Shown here in pieces: positions 53,755 through 62,321 of a stretch of 64,000 bases of DNA. Made by a program: the position numbers and the translations under genes. Source of the stretch: Anaerolineales bacterium (GTDB lineage Bacteria; Chloroflexota; Anaerolineae; Anaerolineales; Villigracilaceae); NCBI GenBank assembly GCA_016789305.1, contig JAEURJ010000014.1, forward strand, positions 124,001-188,000, given 5' to 3'. Positions within the stretch are counted from its first letter, which is position 1. The number at the start of each line of letters is the position of its first letter. The notes beneath the pieces were generated by a model. The model did no database searches, had not been told where the DNA came from, and saw nothing but the letters and a program-made list of their open reading frames with translations.

Positions 53755-54312
53755 TTATACGCGGGTAACGTACTCGCCTGTACGGGTGTCCACACGGATC
53801 GTGTCGCCCACATTTACAAAGTTGGGGCATTGAACTGTAATGCCCGTCTCAGTGGTCACCTTTTTGGTGACGCCGGTGGCAGTGTCACCGCGAATCGCCA
53901 TTTCGGCCTCCACCACTTTCAGATCCACAGAGGTGGGCAGTTCCACATCAATCGCCTTCTCTTTGTAGAAGGTCAGTTTTACTTCCATGCCTTCCTTCAA
54001 ATATTGGGCGCTCTCACCAAGGGCGTCTTCGCCAATGGCTGGTTGTTCAAAGGTTTCATTGTCCATAAAAATGTAATTGTCGCCATCTTTATAGAGATAT
54101 TGAACATTGGCAAAGTCAAGGCTTACATCCTGAACGGATTGACCGGAACTAAAGGTTCGCTCCACATTCGCGCCAGTAAGCAAATTACGGGCTTTTACTT
54201 TAATGTTGGCATTGCCGCGGCCGGTCTTGTTATGGCTGTAATCCACTACTTTGTATAAATTTCCGTCGAGTTCGAAGGTAACACCTTTGCGAAGTTCATT
54301 TACATCGATCAT
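53755..54312 (-). CDS. efp: Elongation factor P
   Basis: This 185-residue protein has three beta-barrel domains. It starts MIDVNELRKGVTFELDGNLY and ends in VNVGDTIRVDTRTGEYVTRV. The tip of the first domain loop reads NKTGRGNA, with Arg at position 32 where E. coli has the modified lysine. AAGGAAAG precedes the start. It relieves ribosome stalling at proline stretches. A TATAAT on the minus strand (54368-54373) may be its -10 box. Confidence 0.95.
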   Translation of the reverse strand: MIDVNELRKGVTFELDGNLYKVVDYSHNKTGRGNANIKVKARNLLTGANVERTFSSGQSVQDVSLDFANVQYLYKDGDNYIFMDNETFEQPAIGEDALGESAQYLKEGMEVKLTFYKEKAIDVELPTSVDLKVVEAEMAIRGDTATGVTKKVTTETGITVQCPNFVNVGDTIRVDTRTGEYVTRV

Positions 54313-54387
54313 GCTTGCACTTTCCTTGGTTATGTGAATTTTGTTGCGCCGAATATCAGGCGGGCGGATTATACCAATGAGTATTGA

Positions 54388-54882
54388 TTAGTGGGAGGAC
54401 TCTGATGCCGGGTCGTCTTGTAGAAGCTGGACTGCGTGTGAAAGCACAGGAAGAATGGTCTGCAAATTTTCAACGGCACCTTTTGGGCTGCCCGGCAAGT
54501 TGATGATCAGCGTCCGCCCGCGGATGCCTGCGATGGCGCGAGACAACATGGCATGAGGTGTTTTTTTGAGACTCTCCGCACGCATAACCTCGGTTAAACC
54601 GGGTGCTTCGCGTTGGATGACTGCCTTTGTCGCTTCCGGCGTGACATCCCGAAGGGAAAACCCTGTTCCCCCAGTCGTGAGGATGATATCCAACCCGCCT
54701 CCATCGGACCATTCGGTTAACACTGCGCGAATGGCAGATTCTTCATCAGGGAGAATCTGCTGTTTGGCGACCGACCAGCCTTCGTCTTGAATGAGGCGTG
54801 CAAGAGCCGGGCCGGAAGAATCTTCACGATCACCACGGGAAGAGCGGTCAGACAGAGTCAGGAGTCCAAATCGAATGATCAT
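54388..54882 (-). CDS. MogA/MoaB-family molybdopterin adenylyltransferase
   Basis: This protein has 164 residues from the ATG at 54882 (MIIRFGLLTLSDRSSRG); a longer reading overlaps the next gene. Conserved blocks: ILTTGGTGFSLRDVTPEATK and INLPGSPKGAVENL. It activates molybdopterin with ATP before metal insertion. It overlaps the GNAT gene by 4 bp. Confidence 0.9.
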   Translation of the reverse strand: MIIRFGLLTLSDRSSRGDREDSSGPALARLIQDEGWSVAKQQILPDEESAIRAVLTEWSDGGGLDIILTTGGTGFSLRDVTPEATKAVIQREAPGLTEVMRAESLKKTPHAMLSRAIAGIRGRTLIINLPGSPKGAVENLQTILPVLSHAVQLLQDDPASESSH

Positions 54883-55313
54883 GGGAATTCCTTGCCGAAG
54901 ATGATGTCCTCTTCCATATGACGCCAGCCGCGTCCTTTGTAAAAATGGATCGCATTTGTATTGTCGGCAAAGGCGATCAAATAACATTTGACACATCCCT
55001 TTGCCTGCAATCGTTTTTCGATTTCTTCCATGAGTTGGGTGGCAAGCCCGTGTTTGCGAAATTCCGCACGGACCGCAAGATGATAGATCATGCCCCGTCG
55101 GCCATCATACCCACCAATGACTGTGCCAACGATTTCCCCATTTGACTCTGCGACCAAAAATAGATCGGGATCGCGATTTAGTTTTTTCTTGATCTCTTCA
55201 GGCGAATCAGATCGGCCGACGTGTATTCCCGTTTCCATGCTTTCCCACACGCTCAAAGCACCTGAATAATCATCGGGATGCTGAAACTCACGGATACGGA
55301 ACTCGAAACTCAT
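54879..55313 (-). CDS. GNAT-family N-acetyltransferase
   Basis: This 144-residue protein has the acetyl-CoA motif YHLAVRAEFRKHGLATQLM and a typical C-terminal strand-helix NAIHFYKGRGWRHMEED. Similar to small RimI-like or YpeA-like acetyltransferases. It shares one base with the response regulator stop (ATGA-type join). Confidence 0.88.
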   Translation of the reverse strand: MSFEFRIREFQHPDDYSGALSVWESMETGIHVGRSDSPEEIKKKLNRDPDLFLVAESNGEIVGTVIGGYDGRRGMIYHLAVRAEFRKHGLATQLMEEIEKRLQAKGCVKCYLIAFADNTNAIHFYKGRGWRHMEEDIIFGKEFP

Positions 55314-55672
55314 TAGTTGGAAATAATATTTCGCTTCAACAGGGAAATGAGATCATCGGGCATGTAAGGTTTTAAAAGAAATCCATTTGCTCCGTGATTC
55401 ATGCACTCTTCTTTGACATTCGCGCCCGAGGACATCACTACGCGTACATGTTTGATGTCATTTGAGCCGCGAATATCGTCCAGGATCTCAAGGCCGCTCT
55501 GACGGGAAAGGTGCACATCCAACAAAATTACATCCGGACGTTCAATACGAACCGCTTCCGGCACATTTGCATCGATGCTCAATACAACTGTTTCAAAGCC
55601 CTCCATCTTCAGGAGTGTCTTCAACAAAGAGACCATGGTGGCGTCATCTTCTGCGATCATTACTTTTGGCAT
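55313..55672 (-). CDS. Single-domain response regulator
   Basis: This 119-residue CheY-like receiver has the acidic pair at EDD, the phospho-acceptor Asp in VILLDVHLS, and conserved Lys in FLLKPYMP. No output domain is present. It overlaps the 3' end of lon by 29 bp, so it is read through from lon. No histidine kinase is nearby. Confidence 0.88.
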   Translation of the reverse strand: MPKVMIAEDDATMVSLLKTLLKMEGFETVVLSIDANVPEAVRIERPDVILLDVHLSRQSGLEILDDIRGSNDIKHVRVVMSSGANVKEECMNHGANGFLLKPYMPDDLISLLKRNIISN

Positions 55673-58274
55673 TCTTTTTCGCCTTTATCTGCTTGGATTT
55701 TTTTACTGCCTTTTTACCTTTAATCGTTTTTTTCACTTCCATCTTTTTGGGTTTTTCCAGCGCGCTGTTGATAACCTCATCGACAGATTCGGCAAATACG
55801 AATTTCATCACACTCCGCACTTCATCCGGCACATCCTCCACATCCTGTTCATTTCTTTTTGGGAGGATGATCGTGGTCAACCCATTTCGATGAGCGGCCA
55901 ATACTTTTTCTTTGACGCCGCCAATCGGCAAAACCTGACCACGCAGGGATATTTCACCGGTCATCCCCACCTGAGGCTTGACCTTGCGACCGGAGATCAG
56001 TGACACGAGAGCAGTAGCCATTGTCACGCCTGCGGAAGGACCATCCTTGGGTTGTGCCCCAGCCGGAATATGCATGTGAATATCGAACTTATTAAAGAAT
56101 TCAGGATTCAATTTTAATTCTTCCGTTCGCGAGCGGACATATGAAAGCGCGGCACGGGCGGATTCCTGCATCACATTTCCGATGGAGCCTGTTACCTGGA
56201 AACCGCGTCCGCCGGGCATGGAGGTGGCTTCAATGAATAAAATATCCCCGCCATAGGAGGTCCATGCAAGGCCGGGCACCACACCCGGAATGGAAATACG
56301 TTTGTTTAATTCCTCGGAGCCGAGGAAGATCGGATGATCGAGATATTCCTCAACCAAGTCAGGCGTAATCTCGAATTTTTCCTGTTTGCCTTCCGCGATC
56401 TTGGTTCCCGCCTTTCGGCAAACAGCGCCGATCTTTCTCTCCAAATTACGCACCCCGGCTTCCCGCGTGTACTCACGGATGATCTTCTGCAAGGCATCAT
56501 CTTGAAAGACGATCTCTCCATCACGCAGACTGTTTTCACGAATCTGCCTTGGAATCAAATATCCGCGTGCAATGGCAAGCTTTTCATTTTCCGTATAGCC
56601 GGAAAGGAAGATAATCTCCATGCGATCACGCAACGGGCCGGGGATCGTTTCCAAAGTATTGGCCGTGGTCACAAAGAACACTTGTGAAAGATCGTAGGAG
56701 ACTTCGAGATAATTATCTCGAAATTCGGTATTTTGTTCCGGGTCGAGTACTTCCAACAGTGCCGAAGCGGGGTCGCCGTGAAAATCATTTGTCAATTTAT
56801 CCACTTCATCGAGCATGAAAACGGGATTCTTTGAATCTACGCGGCGAAGCGATTGCAAAATGCGGCCGGGCATGGCACCAATGTACGTACGGCGGTGTCC
56901 GCGGATCTCGGCTTCATCACGAATTCCGCCCAATGAAGCGCGGATGAACTTACGCCCCATCGCATGTGCAATGGATTGACCCAGCGAGGTCTTGCCCACG
57001 CCGGGAGGTCCCACAAAACACAAAATGACACCTTCGCGCTCCTTGCGAATGGCATCCACGACTTCTTCTTTTTTATCATCCTTGCGATCAATGCGTAATT
57101 TTCGGATGGCAAGGAATTCAAGGATGCGGTCTTTGACATCCTCCAGACCATGATGATCTTTATTCAAAACCTCGCGGGCATGGGCGATATCCAAATTATC
57201 TTCCGTTGATCTTGACCACGGAAGAGTGACCAGCCAATCAAGATACGTGCGAATCACACCGTATTCCGCCGAAGAGGAAGGCAGACGAGACAAGCGGTCC
57301 AACTCACGTTTGGCCTGCTTATATGCCTCTTCCGGCATTTTCGCCTCTTCGATCTTCTTGCGGAAATCATCCACTTCCACGGTTTGCTCGTCGTTCTCGC
57401 CGAGTTCCCGTTGGATGGCTTTCATTTGCTCGCGTAGAAAATAATCACGTTGGACTTTTTCGATCTCGCCGCGCGCCTCATTTTGGATCTTTTGTCCAAG
57501 CTGTAAAACTTCGGCTTCGCGAACGAGGAGGCCGATCAACTTTTTGAGTTTATCCGTCGTAGAATCCAATTCCAGAATGTTCTGTGAATCTTTCAAATCC
57601 ATGCGTTGAAAGTTGGCAATGGTATACGCTGTTTGCAAAGGCTCTTCGATTGATGTGATCGAACCTGCCAATTCTTCCGGGAAGGAGGGAATCATCTGCG
57701 TGATCAGTTGAAATTGATCGCGCGCATTGCGCGCAAGCGCATCTGTCTCCAAGCTTTCTTCGACAGTTTCGGGCAATAATTCGATATGTGCTTTTAGATA
57801 CGGTTCTTCGGTAACAAATTCGCCCAGCTTGAAACGTTCCATGCCCTGCACCAACAAACGGACTGTACCATCCGGAGCTCGCAACAAGCGATGAACAGTG
57901 GCGATGGTACCGATCCGATACAGCTCGTCCGGGCCGGGCGTTTCTTTTTCCGGATCCAATGCAGCGACGAGGCCCACGAGCTTGTCCCCACCCACCACAT
58001 CGTCTACAAGTTTGATCGAGCGGGACTGACCCACTGTCAACGGGACGGCAGTGTTTGGATACACGACAACACCGCGCAAAGGCAGGATGGGCAATACGTC
58101 AGGGTATTTCTGCGCTTCGTTTTTGCTGCCATCTTCCGGCGAGGACGAGGCGTCACCATCTTTTTTTCCAAAACGCGAAAAGACCGATTCCATGAGGATG
58201 TTTAACATGTCATCATCGGTTTTTCCAAAGGATTGAAAATCATTCATGTTGGTATTCCAACGGGAGGCTGGCAT
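55644..58274 (-). CDS. lon: Lon protease
   Basis: This 876-residue protein has an N-terminal substrate domain ([18 protein letters not shown]), an AAA+ domain with [11 protein letters not shown] near 430, and a Ser-Lys protease domain ([24 protein letters not shown]). The C-terminus has a long Lys-rich tail (~45 residues beginning [14 protein letters not shown]). It degrades unfolded and regulatory proteins. The start is 58274 or 58247. Confidence 0.96.
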   Translation of the reverse strand: MPASRWNTNMNDFQSFGKTDDDMLNILMESVFSRFGKKDGDASSSPEDGSKNEAQKYPDVLPILPLRGVVVYPNTAVPLTVGQSRSIKLVDDVVGGDKLVGLVAALDPEKETPGPDELYRIGTIATVHRLLRAPDGTVRLLVQGMERFKLGEFVTEEPYLKAHIELLPETVEESLETDALARNARDQFQLITQMIPSFPEELAGSITSIEEPLQTAYTIANFQRMDLKDSQNILELDSTTDKLKKLIGLLVREAEVLQLGQKIQNEARGEIEKVQRDYFLREQMKAIQRELGENDEQTVEVDDFRKKIEEAKMPEEAYKQAKRELDRLSRLPSSSAEYGVIRTYLDWLVTLPWSRSTEDNLDIAHAREVLNKDHHGLEDVKDRILEFLAIRKLRIDRKDDKKEEVVDAIRKEREGVILCFVGPPGVGKTSLGQSIAHAMGRKFIRASLGGIRDEAEIRGHRRTYIGAMPGRILQSLRRVDSKNPVFMLDEVDKLTNDFHGDPASALLEVLDPEQNTEFRDNYLEVSYDLSQVFFVTTANTLETIPGPLRDRMEIIFLSGYTENEKLAIARGYLIPRQIRENSLRDGEIVFQDDALQKIIREYTREAGVRNLERKIGAVCRKAGTKIAEGKQEKFEITPDLVEEYLDHPIFLGSEELNKRISIPGVVPGLAWTSYGGDILFIEATSMPGGRGFQVTGSIGNVMQESARAALSYVRSRTEELKLNPEFFNKFDIHMHIPAGAQPKDGPSAGVTMATALVSLISGRKVKPQVGMTGEISLRGQVLPIGGVKEKVLAAHRNGLTTIILPKRNEQDVEDVPDEVRSVMKFVFAESVDEVINSALEKPKKMEVKKTIKGKKAVKKSKQIKAKKNAKSNDRRR

Positions 58275-58275
58275 T

Positions 58276-58677
58276 CTATTCTTCGACCTTGATCTGGCTG
58301 GGTTTTATTTTGGGTAATTTGACAATTAGGAAACCATCTTTGTATTGAGCCGTTGAATGTTCGGCATCAATTACACCGGGAATTTCCACGGCGGTTGCAA
58401 ACTTACCAGATCGGATTTCCATTTGATGATAAGCACGTCGTTCGGGAAGGTCTGAGCGCGAGCCGGAAATAAGCAGGGTATTGTTTTCAAGCACTACTTC
58501 GAAATCATCTTCCTGCATCCCCGCTATTTCCACACGCACTACATAGGCATCTTCCGTCTCGTATTCGTCTGTGGGAGGGCTCCATACATTGGAGCGAACC
58601 TGCCAACTCACCGCATGAAGAATCTCGCGGCGATACTCAACAAGAGCCGGTCCTGATTTGCGGACAATTGGTGGCAT
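58276..58677 (-). CDS. Small heat shock protein (Hsp20)
   Basis: This 133-residue protein has an alpha-crystallin domain ([69 protein letters not shown]). AAGGAG is seven bases before the ATG. It is a holdase chaperone. It is 1 bp before lon, so co-regulation is likely. Confidence 0.93.
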   Translation of the reverse strand: MPPIVRKSGPALVEYRREILHAVSWQVRSNVWSPPTDEYETEDAYVVRVEIAGMQEDDFEVVLENNTLLISGSRSDLPERRAYHQMEIRSGKFATAVEIPGVIDAEHSTAQYKDGFLIVKLPKIKPSQIKVEE

Positions 58678-58710
58678 AGTTTGACTCCTTCCTATGCGCT
58701 TATTTTAGAG

Positions 58711-58783
58711 CGCCCTCGGCGGGGATCGAACCCACAACCTACTGCTTAGAAGGCAGGTGCTCTGTCCATTGAGCTACGAGGGC
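58711..58783 (-). tRNA. tRNA-Arg (anticodon TCT)
   Basis: This 73-nt tRNA has a perfect 7-bp acceptor stem (GCCCTCG/CGAGGGC), discriminator G, D stem GCTC/GAGC, the anticodon loop CTTCTAA and T stem GTGGG/CCCGC with TTCGATC. The CCA end is not encoded. It decodes AGA. It sits between Hsp20 and a conserved protein gene on the same strand. Confidence 0.97.
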
Positions 58784-58791
58784 ATTGGGAT

Positions 58792-59229
58792 TTATTCTTC
58801 CGTCTTTTCGGTCTTCGCTTCGACGGGCCGCAATCCGCGATACACACGCGGACCGGCAATGGTTCGCAATATTGTATCAGCAGGTCGGCTCAACTTTTTG
58901 GCCAGGTCTTCCGCCGTCATGGGAATATTTCCATTAGCAATGAAGAGGCGGAAGATGGCCTCCACCACGGCGGTGTGGGCATTGGCAAATTCAGGCTCCA
59001 GGGCACAATGGCTCATTAATGTGTGTTGAAGGCCGTCAACACGTTTCACTTCCGCGGTGACCGGATCGATCCAATCGATCTCGCCGCCCTCTTCGACATT
59101 GGCAAAGACGGCTTGGTGTTCCTCACACAAAAGTGAGCGAAGAAAAACATGCCAGTCTTTTTCCGTTTGTTTCCACCATTCGAAATCGATGTGAAACGGC
59201 GTTTTGGCAGTTGGCTTTAATAAACTCAT
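58792..59229 (-). CDS. Conserved protein of unknown function
   Basis: This 145-residue protein has an N-terminal part rich in aromatic and acidic residues (WWKQTEKDWHVFLRSLLCEEHQAVF) and a helical C-terminal part that reads like a winged-helix type (MTAEDLAKKLSRPADTILRTI). Its ATG abuts the stop of the upstream gene (TAAATG), which signals one operon. I recognise no family. Confidence 0.6.
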   Translation of the reverse strand: MSLLKPTAKTPFHIDFEWWKQTEKDWHVFLRSLLCEEHQAVFANVEEGGEIDWIDPVTAEVKRVDGLQHTLMSHCALEPEFANAHTAVVEAIFRLFIANGNIPMTAEDLAKKLSRPADTILRTIAGPRVYRGLRPVEAKTEKTEE

Positions 59230-60828
59230 TTAATTCTCCTCATCAAGGCGGAAATGCAGATCGCCAACGTGCTTAAAGATGGGGCTGGTTGCCAACAAAG
59301 CGAACAATGGAGCGGGAGGCACACGGCGCATCAAATTTACACCTGCATACAATTCCTGTGCATGAACATGCCCCTGCGGGTTGGACTTGCTCAACTCGCG
59401 CATTACCAAAACAACGAGGTCTTCAAAAGAACGTTTCTTTTCCCATAGAGGGTCTAGTGCCTTGAAATCAGTCACCTGCACGGTCATTCGGTCATTAAAC
59501 TCGGCGGTGATGGGTTGTTTTAACATGGCAAAAACAAATCCACCATCGGTTCCCACCATTACGGTGCGAACCCAATCCTTGGAAGAGCGTTGGGCCTTGA
59601 CTTCAACGATCACCTCACCAGGCTTTTCACCCCGGCGAAGAAGAACAAGCGAACCGGGAATCAATTGATGAGTTTTATACCACTCACGCAAACCGAAAAC
59701 ATATCCGTGTTCGCGCACCACCCACGCTGGGATGCGTTGTTTTGTCTTTCCATCCACAAGCGTAAAACGCACACGTGCAGATTCGTACGCAGTCGGAAAC
59801 AACTTCCTCGCCCGATGAGACATGGGCAAAGTCCCTGCACGCAGATGTGGATAGATCAAAGTAATTGTGATCGAGGAGATCTCGGTTGTTGCAGCGTCAG
59901 CATCCTCTGCCTGCGTCAACTCATCATCCAACTGCGCCTCAAGGGCCTTCATCGCATCATCGAGGTTGGCACGATCATGCACGATCTTTTCGTATCGCAA
60001 TGAAGGCGGCACTTCACGAACGTAATCGGGTTCGAGACGTCGCAAACACCACAGTACTTGCCCCGCCGGGCCGACCTCATCAAAACGGTCATCATTCTGC
60101 AAAGCATAGTTTAGGGAAAATTCCGTCAAGCGCGGATTGTCACCCGAGGGCATTTCCAAATCCTTCATCAAGGCTTCAGTGGTCAGCGGTTCACCACCAG
60201 CCATATCCAAAACCGCCTCGGCGAGATTCAACTGTCCCTGATTGAGATCGATCAACAATGCACGCGGAAACCAACTTGCCGCGATCTTGACCAGACTATT
60301 ATCGCTCGAAAAAGCTGCTTCCAATTTCCTGTCAAGTACATCGCCAAATTCACGAACGATCAATTCCGGGTTAAGTTCATCGACCTGTGGAGGTTCGACA
60401 GGACCGCTATTAAGGGAATGATCTGCAAGGTTTGCTGCGAACATTCGCTCCGAACCATCCTCCAAAGAAACGGTTAACACATCAAACGCGCTGACGGATG
60501 GATTAAGACCTTCGCGAACTGCGATAACTTTTCCTTGCATCCAATCGAGAGCTGAAAAAACCAATCCATCTCCCGCTTGATATCTCTCTTTTGGAAAAAA
60601 TGTTTTGCTGCCCGCGTCACGCTTGGTATCGGACGCGGCACGTTCGCTCTTAATACGAAAATCGACAAGAGCAAGGGCCAGATCACGAGTGGTTAAAGGA
60701 GTCTCGCGTTCAAACAAATAGGTTTGCAAATGTTCAATTTCTTGAGGGGTAATCTGGATTTTAGACCAGTATTCTTTGGGAAGTGTAAATGCGCCTGCCA
60801 TGCTCAGCCTTGAAGTTATAGTACGCAA
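59230..60828 (-). CDS. Large conserved protein of unknown function
   Basis: This protein has 532 residues, with a possible inner start at 60801 (MAGAFTLPKEYW). It consists of a helical beginning (TPQEIEHLQTYLFERETPLTTRDLALALVDF), a beta-rich section around 85-140 (GKVIAVREGLNPSVSAFDVLTVSLEDG), and several further compact parts (PAWVVREHGYVFGLREWYKTHQL). No known domain is evident to me. It is translationally adjacent to the 145-residue protein. Confidence 0.6.
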   Translation of the reverse strand: MRTITSRLSMAGAFTLPKEYWSKIQITPQEIEHLQTYLFERETPLTTRDLALALVDFRIKSERAASDTKRDAGSKTFFPKERYQAGDGLVFSALDWMQGKVIAVREGLNPSVSAFDVLTVSLEDGSERMFAANLADHSLNSGPVEPPQVDELNPELIVREFGDVLDRKLEAAFSSDNSLVKIAASWFPRALLIDLNQGQLNLAEAVLDMAGGEPLTTEALMKDLEMPSGDNPRLTEFSLNYALQNDDRFDEVGPAGQVLWCLRRLEPDYVREVPPSLRYEKIVHDRANLDDAMKALEAQLDDELTQAEDADAATTEISSITITLIYPHLRAGTLPMSHRARKLFPTAYESARVRFTLVDGKTKQRIPAWVVREHGYVFGLREWYKTHQLIPGSLVLLRRGEKPGEVIVEVKAQRSSKDWVRTVMVGTDGGFVFAMLKQPITAEFNDRMTVQVTDFKALDPLWEKKRSFEDLVVLVMRELSKSNPQGHVHAQELYAGVNLMRRVPPAPLFALLATSPIFKHVGDLHFRLDEEN

Positions 60829-60980
60829 TAAAATGCGTCGCGGTGATTATACCTTACCTTCCTCTTTGATTTCAATATTTTTCACAATCCCGAATATGTA
60901 AGAAATCACACATTTTCCACATCATTTTTACCTAGTTATCTGCTAAATTATGCCGAGATTGAAAATAGAAAAGGATAAAA

Positions 60981-61463
60981 ATGAATTCAAAGCTTTTGAT
61001 CACAACCATTTTGCTCACACTGATTGTTTCAGCCTGTGGAGCACAAACGCCTCAAGCCACAACCGAGCCTGCTGCTATTGCCACCCAAGCCCTCCCCTTG
61101 CCCACAGAGACTCAGGCCCCTGCCACTGAAATTCCTTCAGTACCAGCGACAGAGGCACCCACCCAGGCAGCAGTGACAAGCACGGGCATCAGCTTTGCAA
61201 ATGATGTTGCTCCAATTTTCGAAGCAAGCTGCAATAAATGTCACGGCATTGAAGAAGTAAAAGAAGGACTTGATTTAACTACCTACGAAGGTGTGATCGC
61301 TGGCTCTTTCAACGGCGCGGTGGTCGTTCCAGGAAATGCCAATGAAAGCTACCTCGTTCAACAAGTCGCCGAAGGCGAAATGCCCAAGCGCGGACTTGGA
61401 TTAACGGATCAACAAATTCAAATCATTGCCGATTGGGTCAATCAAGGCGCTCAAAATAATTAA
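60981..61463 (+). CDS. Lipoprotein cytochrome c
   Basis: This 160-residue protein has a lipobox VSAC, a Thr/Ala/Pro linker, then a single-haem domain with haem motif CNKCH, ligand candidate Met in GEMPKRG and WVNQGAQN at the end. This is the form of haem c domain often found in Chloroflexota. It would carry electrons outside the cytoplasmic membrane. Confidence 0.88.
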   Translation: MNSKLLITTILLTLIVSACGAQTPQATTEPAAIATQALPLPTETQAPATEIPSVPATEAPTQAAVTSTGISFANDVAPIFEASCNKCHGIEEVKEGLDLTTYEGVIAGSFNGAVVVPGNANESYLVQQVAEGEMPKRGLGLTDQQIQIIADWVNQGAQNN

Positions 61464-61471
61464 TCAAGAAC

Positions 61472-61511
61472 AACAAAAACAACGGACGATTAATCGTCCG
61501 TTGTTTTTGTT
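61472..61511 (+). terminator. Terminator of the cytochrome gene
   Basis: This is a perfect 40-base palindrome with arms beginning AACAAAAACAACGGACG. On the plus strand it ends in TTTTTGTT, so the U-rich part is included. Confidence 0.9.
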
Positions 61512-61539
61512 TAATGTAGGTGCAAGTTTTTCAAACAAC

Positions 61540-61590
61540 TTGACCATTACCCATTTGGGTGATAAAATACTATTAATCGGATTAATCCTA
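61540..61590 (+). promoter_or_regulatory. Promoter of the GntR-type regulator with inverted repeats
   Basis: TTGACC (61540-61545), exactly 17 bp, TAAAAT (61563-61568). The palindrome ACCCATTTGGGT (61549-61560) lies in the spacer, and GGATTAATCC (61579-61588) follows. Either could be an operator. Confidence 0.6.
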
Positions 61591-61593
61591 CTT

Positions 61594-62265
61594 ATGCTCC
61601 GCGAACGATCCACCCCGAACATTTCCGAATTCTTCCGTTATCTTGCCTCCCATCCAGAGGCAGAAAACAAACTCCCCTCTTTAAACGAATTGAGCCGTGA
61701 GCTGGATATCAGCCTCGCATCCTTGCGCGAACAACTTGAAGTTGCTCGCGCGCTTGGCTTTGTGGAAGTCCGTCCGCGAACGGGAATGAGACGGCTTGAA
61801 TATTCGTTTACCCCGGCGATCCGTCAAAGTTTGGGATACGCGCTGGCATTGAACGATGATCATTTCCGTAAGTTTGCAGAAATGCGGAATCATTTGGAAG
61901 CAGCGTACTGGTATGAAGCAACTGCACAATTAACCGAAGAAGACAAGCAGGATTTACAAACGCTTATCACGCGCGCCTGGGAAAAGCTGCGCGGCACACC
62001 CATACAAGTTCCGCACGAAGAACATCGCAAATTACACCTTTCCATTTTCAAACGCGTTGATAACCCATTTGTTATAGGCGTATTGGAAGCCTACTGGGAA
62101 GCATACGAGGGCGTTGGCTTGAATGTGTTCACAGGAGGCTATGAATATCTACAGGAAGTGTGGAGATATCATCAGGTGATGGTTGAGTCGATTTGCAATG
62201 GCAAGTTTGAGGTCGGGTATGAGGCGTTGGTGAAACATACAGACCTTTTGTATCATCGTCCGTAA
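61594..62265 (+). CDS. GntR-type (FCD) transcriptional regulator
   Basis: This protein has 223 residues from the ATG at 61594; the upstream in-frame stretch overlaps the terminator and is rejected. A winged helix lies at residues ~10-65 (LPSLNELSRELDISLASLREQLEVA) and an FCD-like ligand domain follows (YALALNDDHFRKFAEMRNHLEA). Next to the KorA gene, it may regulate central metabolism. Confidence 0.8.
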   Translation: MLRERSTPNISEFFRYLASHPEAENKLPSLNELSRELDISLASLREQLEVARALGFVEVRPRTGMRRLEYSFTPAIRQSLGYALALNDDHFRKFAEMRNHLEAAYWYEATAQLTEEDKQDLQTLITRAWEKLRGTPIQVPHEEHRKLHLSIFKRVDNPFVIGVLEAYWEAYEGVGLNVFTGGYEYLQEVWRYHQVMVESICNGKFEVGYEALVKHTDLLYHRP

Positions 62266-62278
62266 TTAAATTCATGAT

Positions 62279-62298
62279 GTTGTGAAATGGATCACAAC
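62279..62298. promoter_or_regulatory. CRP/FNR-type operator
   Basis: The palindrome GTTGTGAAATGGATCACAAC has perfect 7-bp arms (GTTGTGA/TCACAAC) and a 6-nt spacer, the geometry of CRP-family sites. It is 23 bp before the KorA start codon, so it may be an operator of repression. Confidence 0.55.
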
Positions 62299-62321
62299 GT
62301 CATCAGCATATGAGGAGCTTC

